A stretch of 35,786 bases of DNA. It comes from Clostridiales bacterium 38-18. GTDB lineage: Bacteria > Bacillota > Clostridia > Peptostreptococcales > Acidaminobacteraceae. Positions within the stretch are counted from its first letter, which is position 1; each line of letters begins with the position of its first letter. Positions 33,687 through 35,786 of this stretch are shown here, in pieces. Below the pieces are notes generated by a model. It made no database searches. It had not been told where the DNA came from and saw nothing but the letters and a program-made list of their open reading frames with translations. Location: contig MKTL01000019.1 of the NCBI GenBank assembly GCA_001897605.1, positions 1-35,786 on the forward strand. Direction: 5' to 3'. The position numbers and the translations under genes are program-made.

Positions 33687-34599
33687 TTTGGATTTAAAAG
33701 TAGACTTAAATGGATTGATATTAGACAATCCAGTAACTGTAGCTTCAGGGACTTTTGGATTTGGAAGAGAATTCGAACCTTATCTTGATTTAAATGAAAT
33801 TGGAGCAATCTCTGTTAAAGGATTGACCCTGGAGCCGAGACAAGGAAATGAAGGAGTTAGAATTGTAGAAACACCTATGGGTATGATCAATAGTGTCGGA
33901 CTACAAAATCCAGGCGTCCATCATTTTATTGAGCATGAAATTCCATATTTGAGGCAGTTCAATACAAAAATCATTGCGAACATCAATGGGAACACAACTC
34001 AGGAATATGTGAGAATGGCTGAAATATTGAATTCAGAAGATGTGGATTCAATAGAACTAAACATTTCATGTCCGAACGTAAAAAATGGTGGTTTAGCATT
34101 TGGAACCAACCCAAAGGTAGTAGAAGAAGTCGTCAAGGCAGTTAGGAATGCAACTGACAAGCATTTGATTGTCAAATTGACGCCAAATGTAACCGATATT
34201 AAGGAAATTGCAAAAATTGTAGAAGCAAATGGTGCCAATTGTATATCTTTGATCAATACAGTTACCGGTATGGCAATCGATATCTATCAAAGAAAACCGA
34301 TACTTAAGAGAAAGAGTGGCGGATTATCGGGGCCAGCAGTAAAACCAATTGCGATTAAGCTCGTTCATGACGTTTATCAAGCGGTGAGTATTCCCATCTT
34401 AGGAATGGGTGGGATAATGACAGGTGAGGACGCAGTGGAATTTATGTTGGCAGGAGCGGATGCCATTGCAATTGGTACTGGTAATTTTGTAAATCCCACT
34501 GCAGTTATAGATGTAAAAAAAGGAATCGAAAAGTATCTCGAGTATATGGAGATTAAAAGCGTCTCCAAGTTGAAAGGCTATTTAAATACTGTAGAGTAA
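33679..34599 (+). CDS. pyrD: Dihydroorotate dehydrogenase, class 1B catalytic subunit
   Basis: PyrD oxidises dihydroorotate to orotate using FMN and, in class 1B, PyrK. The catalytic base is Cys131 in NISCPNVKNGG. FMN-site motifs are TVASGTFGFG near the start, KLTPNVTDI, and LGMGGIMTGEDAVEFMLAGA near residue 235. Length 306 residues is typical. ATG 33679 lies within pyrK, with GATGAGGTG as binding site. It is the last gene of the operon. Confidence 0.97.
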   Translation: MNNLDLKVDLNGLILDNPVTVASGTFGFGREFEPYLDLNEIGAISVKGLTLEPRQGNEGVRIVETPMGMINSVGLQNPGVHHFIEHEIPYLRQFNTKIIANINGNTTQEYVRMAEILNSEDVDSIELNISCPNVKNGGLAFGTNPKVVEEVVKAVRNATDKHLIVKLTPNVTDIKEIAKIVEANGANCISLINTVTGMAIDIYQRKPILKRKSGGLSGPAVKPIAIKLVHDVYQAVSIPILGMGGIMTGEDAVEFMLAGADAIAIGTGNFVNPTAVIDVKKGIEKYLEYMEIKSVSKLKGYLNTVE

Positions 34600-34653
34600 T
34601 ATTTAATCAGACATCAAGTCATCAAATTTTGCAACAAATAGAATTTGAGTCAT

Positions 34654-34691
34654 AAAAACACCCCACTTATTTTGCCTAATAAATGGGGTGT
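34654..34691 (-). terminator. Terminator of the YczE-family gene, possibly shared with pyrD
   Basis: ACACCCCA at 34658-34665 pairs with TGGGGTGT at 34684-34691, with inner AT pairs. On the minus strand it is followed by TTTTT (34658-34654), so it mainly ends the minus-strand gene; on the plus strand no clear T run follows, though it may still slow transcription from pyrD. Confidence 0.8.
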
Positions 34692-34721
34692 AGTACATTC
34701 TCAACATGGGATATAGATAGG

Positions 34722-35381
34722 TTAACTGTGTTCTTTTACACCAAACAGATCAGTGATGACCATTTGCTTAGTTTCCTTTGGGTTGAATTTATGCCATTTG
34801 AAAATAGAATTTAAAATGTAACCGCCTCCAAAAGCATTCAATAAAGTACCTACACCATAGGAGCCACCTAACAGGATACCGATGACAACTATTGTAACTT
34901 CTATAATTGGTCGCATGATTGAAACACTTAAGCCAGTGATTTTAACCAAACCAACAAGCAGACCATCCCTTGGTCCTGCACCGAGTTCACAGCATAAGTA
35001 ATAATAAACGCCGTAGTTAAATAAAAATGTACCTACTAATAAATAGATGACACGAGTTGGCATGGTGTAACTTTGAGGAATTAAATTCATTTGATCAATC
35101 AAATCCACAAAATAGCCAATGAAATACATATTAAGTATAGTACCGATACCGGGATACAGTTTAATGAATAGAGAAATGATGATGATCACCAATCCGGTTA
35201 ACTGAGATACAACTCCAAATTTTATACCAGTAATTTCAGAAACGCCTTGATGAAACGTTCCCCATGGATTTAAACCCATATCAGCATACAAGGTAAGTGT
35301 GATCCCAATCGCAATAATTAAAAAACCAAACATCAATTTAGGGAGTCTGATTAGTGTTTTTCTTAAGGTTTCTTTTTGCAT
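34722..35381 (-). CDS. YczE/YitT-like integral membrane protein
   Basis: The 219-residue protein has about five hydrophobic segments. The segment after the first, MGLNPWGTFHQGVS, and the later GAGPRDGLLVGLVK are typical of the YczE family (COG2364); family members have unproved transport roles. ATG at 35379-35381 follows AGGAGGT on the minus strand. It converges with pyrD and diverges from the rRNA promoters, so it is probably a single-gene unit. The substrate is unknown. Confidence 0.85.
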   Translation of the reverse strand: MQKETLRKTLIRLPKLMFGFLIIAIGITLTLYADMGLNPWGTFHQGVSEITGIKFGVVSQLTGLVIIIISLFIKLYPGIGTILNMYFIGYFVDLIDQMNLIPQSYTMPTRVIYLLVGTFLFNYGVYYYLCCELGAGPRDGLLVGLVKITGLSVSIMRPIIEVTIVVIGILLGGSYGVGTLLNAFGGGYILNSIFKWHKFNPKETKQMVITDLFGVKEHS

Positions 35382-35414
35382 AAGACCTCCTGAGTTTGTT
35401 GCTTCGATACCCTA

Positions 35415-35420
35415 ATTATA
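35415..35420 (-). promoter_or_regulatory. -10 element of the YczE-family gene
   Basis: A perfect TATAAT on the minus strand lies about 34 bases upstream of the start codon. I see no good -35 match at the right distance, so this is a partial promoter call. Confidence 0.45.
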
Positions 35421-35545
35421 CAATAACATAGATGATTTAAAATCTAAAGCAAAGAATAAACGAACGAAAAATCAACATATAGTAGAAGAAAATAATTGCC
35501 CTACTATTTTGAATAAACTGAATATATTTTCTTTTATTTTGGGTG

Positions 35546-35574
35546 TTGACTTCAAAAATGGAATTTGGTATTAT
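35546..35574 (+). promoter_or_regulatory. Upstream promoter P1 of the rRNA operon
   Basis: TTGACT at 35546-35551 is 17 bases from TATTAT at 35569-35574. The inferred start is near 35581, exactly where the hairpin GCACT-AGAC-AGTGC (35581-35594) begins. The region between the YczE-family gene and here is AT-rich with no gene visible. Confidence 0.8.
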
Positions 35575-35663
35575 AAACAAGCACTAGACAGTGCGCCTTC
35601 AAATTCACATATAAAAATGTAAAAAGCATGTAAATAAAATGTGAAAAAAACTTGAAAAAGATA

Positions 35664-35692
35664 TTGACAACGAAAACGAACGATGATATCAT
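35664..35692 (+). promoter_or_regulatory. Downstream promoter P2 of the rRNA operon
   Basis: A consensus TTGACA at 35664-35669 is 17 bases from TATCAT at 35687-35692. The inferred start is near 35699, just before the hairpin CCGCAA-GACA-TTGCGG (35703-35718). Tandem strong promoters are typical of rRNA operons. Confidence 0.85.
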
Positions 35693-35786
35693 AATAAAGT
35701 CGCCGCAAGACATTGCGGACATGAAGGACAACAAATAGGACCTTGAAAATTGAATAGCGCAAATGAAAAAAACCAAAAAGAATTGA
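35693..35786 (+). other. rRNA operon 5' leader (16S gene beyond the window)
   Basis: After P2 the sequence has a stable hairpin and then ACCTTGAAAATTGAATAGCG, a stretch resembling, from memory, the leader and processing sequence that precedes 16S rRNA in Clostridia. No mature 16S sequence is reached before the window ends. A tRNA or other stable RNA following instead is possible. Confidence 0.7.

Noticed and set aside
35480-35510. TAGTAG/CTACTA hairpin with TTTT before the rRNA promoters
   Set aside because: Only six AT-rich pairs with a 15-base loop and no gene upstream on that strand; too weak to call a terminator.
1-35786. CRISPR arrays, tRNA genes, insertion sequences or prophage genes
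   Set aside because: I looked for regularly spaced repeats, cloverleaf-like stretches and transposase or integrase frames and saw none.

Overview
The window is chromosomal core-genome sequence from a low-GC Gram-positive bacterium, most likely a member of the Clostridia. This rests on AT-rich codon use, strong AGGAGG ribosome binding sites, frequent GTG and TTG starts, and the gene order S10-spc-alpha, then ecfA1-ecfA2-ecfT-truA, then rplM-rpsI. A KOW-domain gene between map and infA, zinc-type S14, S4 and L36, and PyrK/PyrD of the 1B class agree with that. I cannot name the genus from sequence alone.

Layout. 1-127 is the 3' end of tuf with its terminator. 413-15935 is one long unidirectional ribosomal protein cluster: rpsJ, rplC, rplD, rplW, rplB, rpsS, rplV, rpsC, rplP, rpmC, rpsQ, rplN, rplX, rplE, rpsZ, rpsH, rplF, rplR, rpsE, rpmD, rplO, secY, adk, map, a KOW protein, infA, rpmJ, rpsM, rpsK, rpsD, rpoA and rplQ, closed by a terminator. 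16163-19468 encodes the energy-coupling module of ECF vitamin transporters plus TruA. 19614-20459 is rplM-rpsI behind a strong promoter and an L13-type leader. 20563-25926 is more accessory: a MEMO-like/AMMECR1 fusion, then a membrane-anchored GH18-like protein, a small single-pass membrane protein and a COG2509-type FAD protein. 26224-28640 holds a sodium-dependent NSS-family transporter, its 32-residue MetS-like partner and an unknown membrane protein. 28733-34599 is a pyrimidine cluster with divergent pyrBI (minus) and pyrC-pyrF-pyrK-pyrD (plus). 34722-35381 is a YczE-family membrane protein on minus. 35546-35786 carries tandem promoters and the leader of what is most likely an rRNA operon; the 16S gene lies beyond the window.

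How it fits together. The first half builds the ribosome, the RNA polymerase alpha subunit and the Sec channel. The pyr genes make UMP from carbamoyl phosphate except for the PyrE step. Both pyr transcripts begin with PyrR-type attenuators whose mutually exclusive pairings can be read in the sequence. Most of the window is conventional. The points worth a second look are structured leaders in the ribosomal protein operons, the dual PyrR attenuators with a possible leader peptide, the DnaA-box-rich gap before the GH18-like gene, the AMMECR1 fusion without an adjacent radical SAM partner, a terminator fused to the ribosome binding site of an unknown membrane protein gene, and 5'-terminal hairpins on both rRNA promoter transcripts. 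I did not find a convincing new multi-gene system, CRISPR array, insertion sequence, prophage or tRNA gene.
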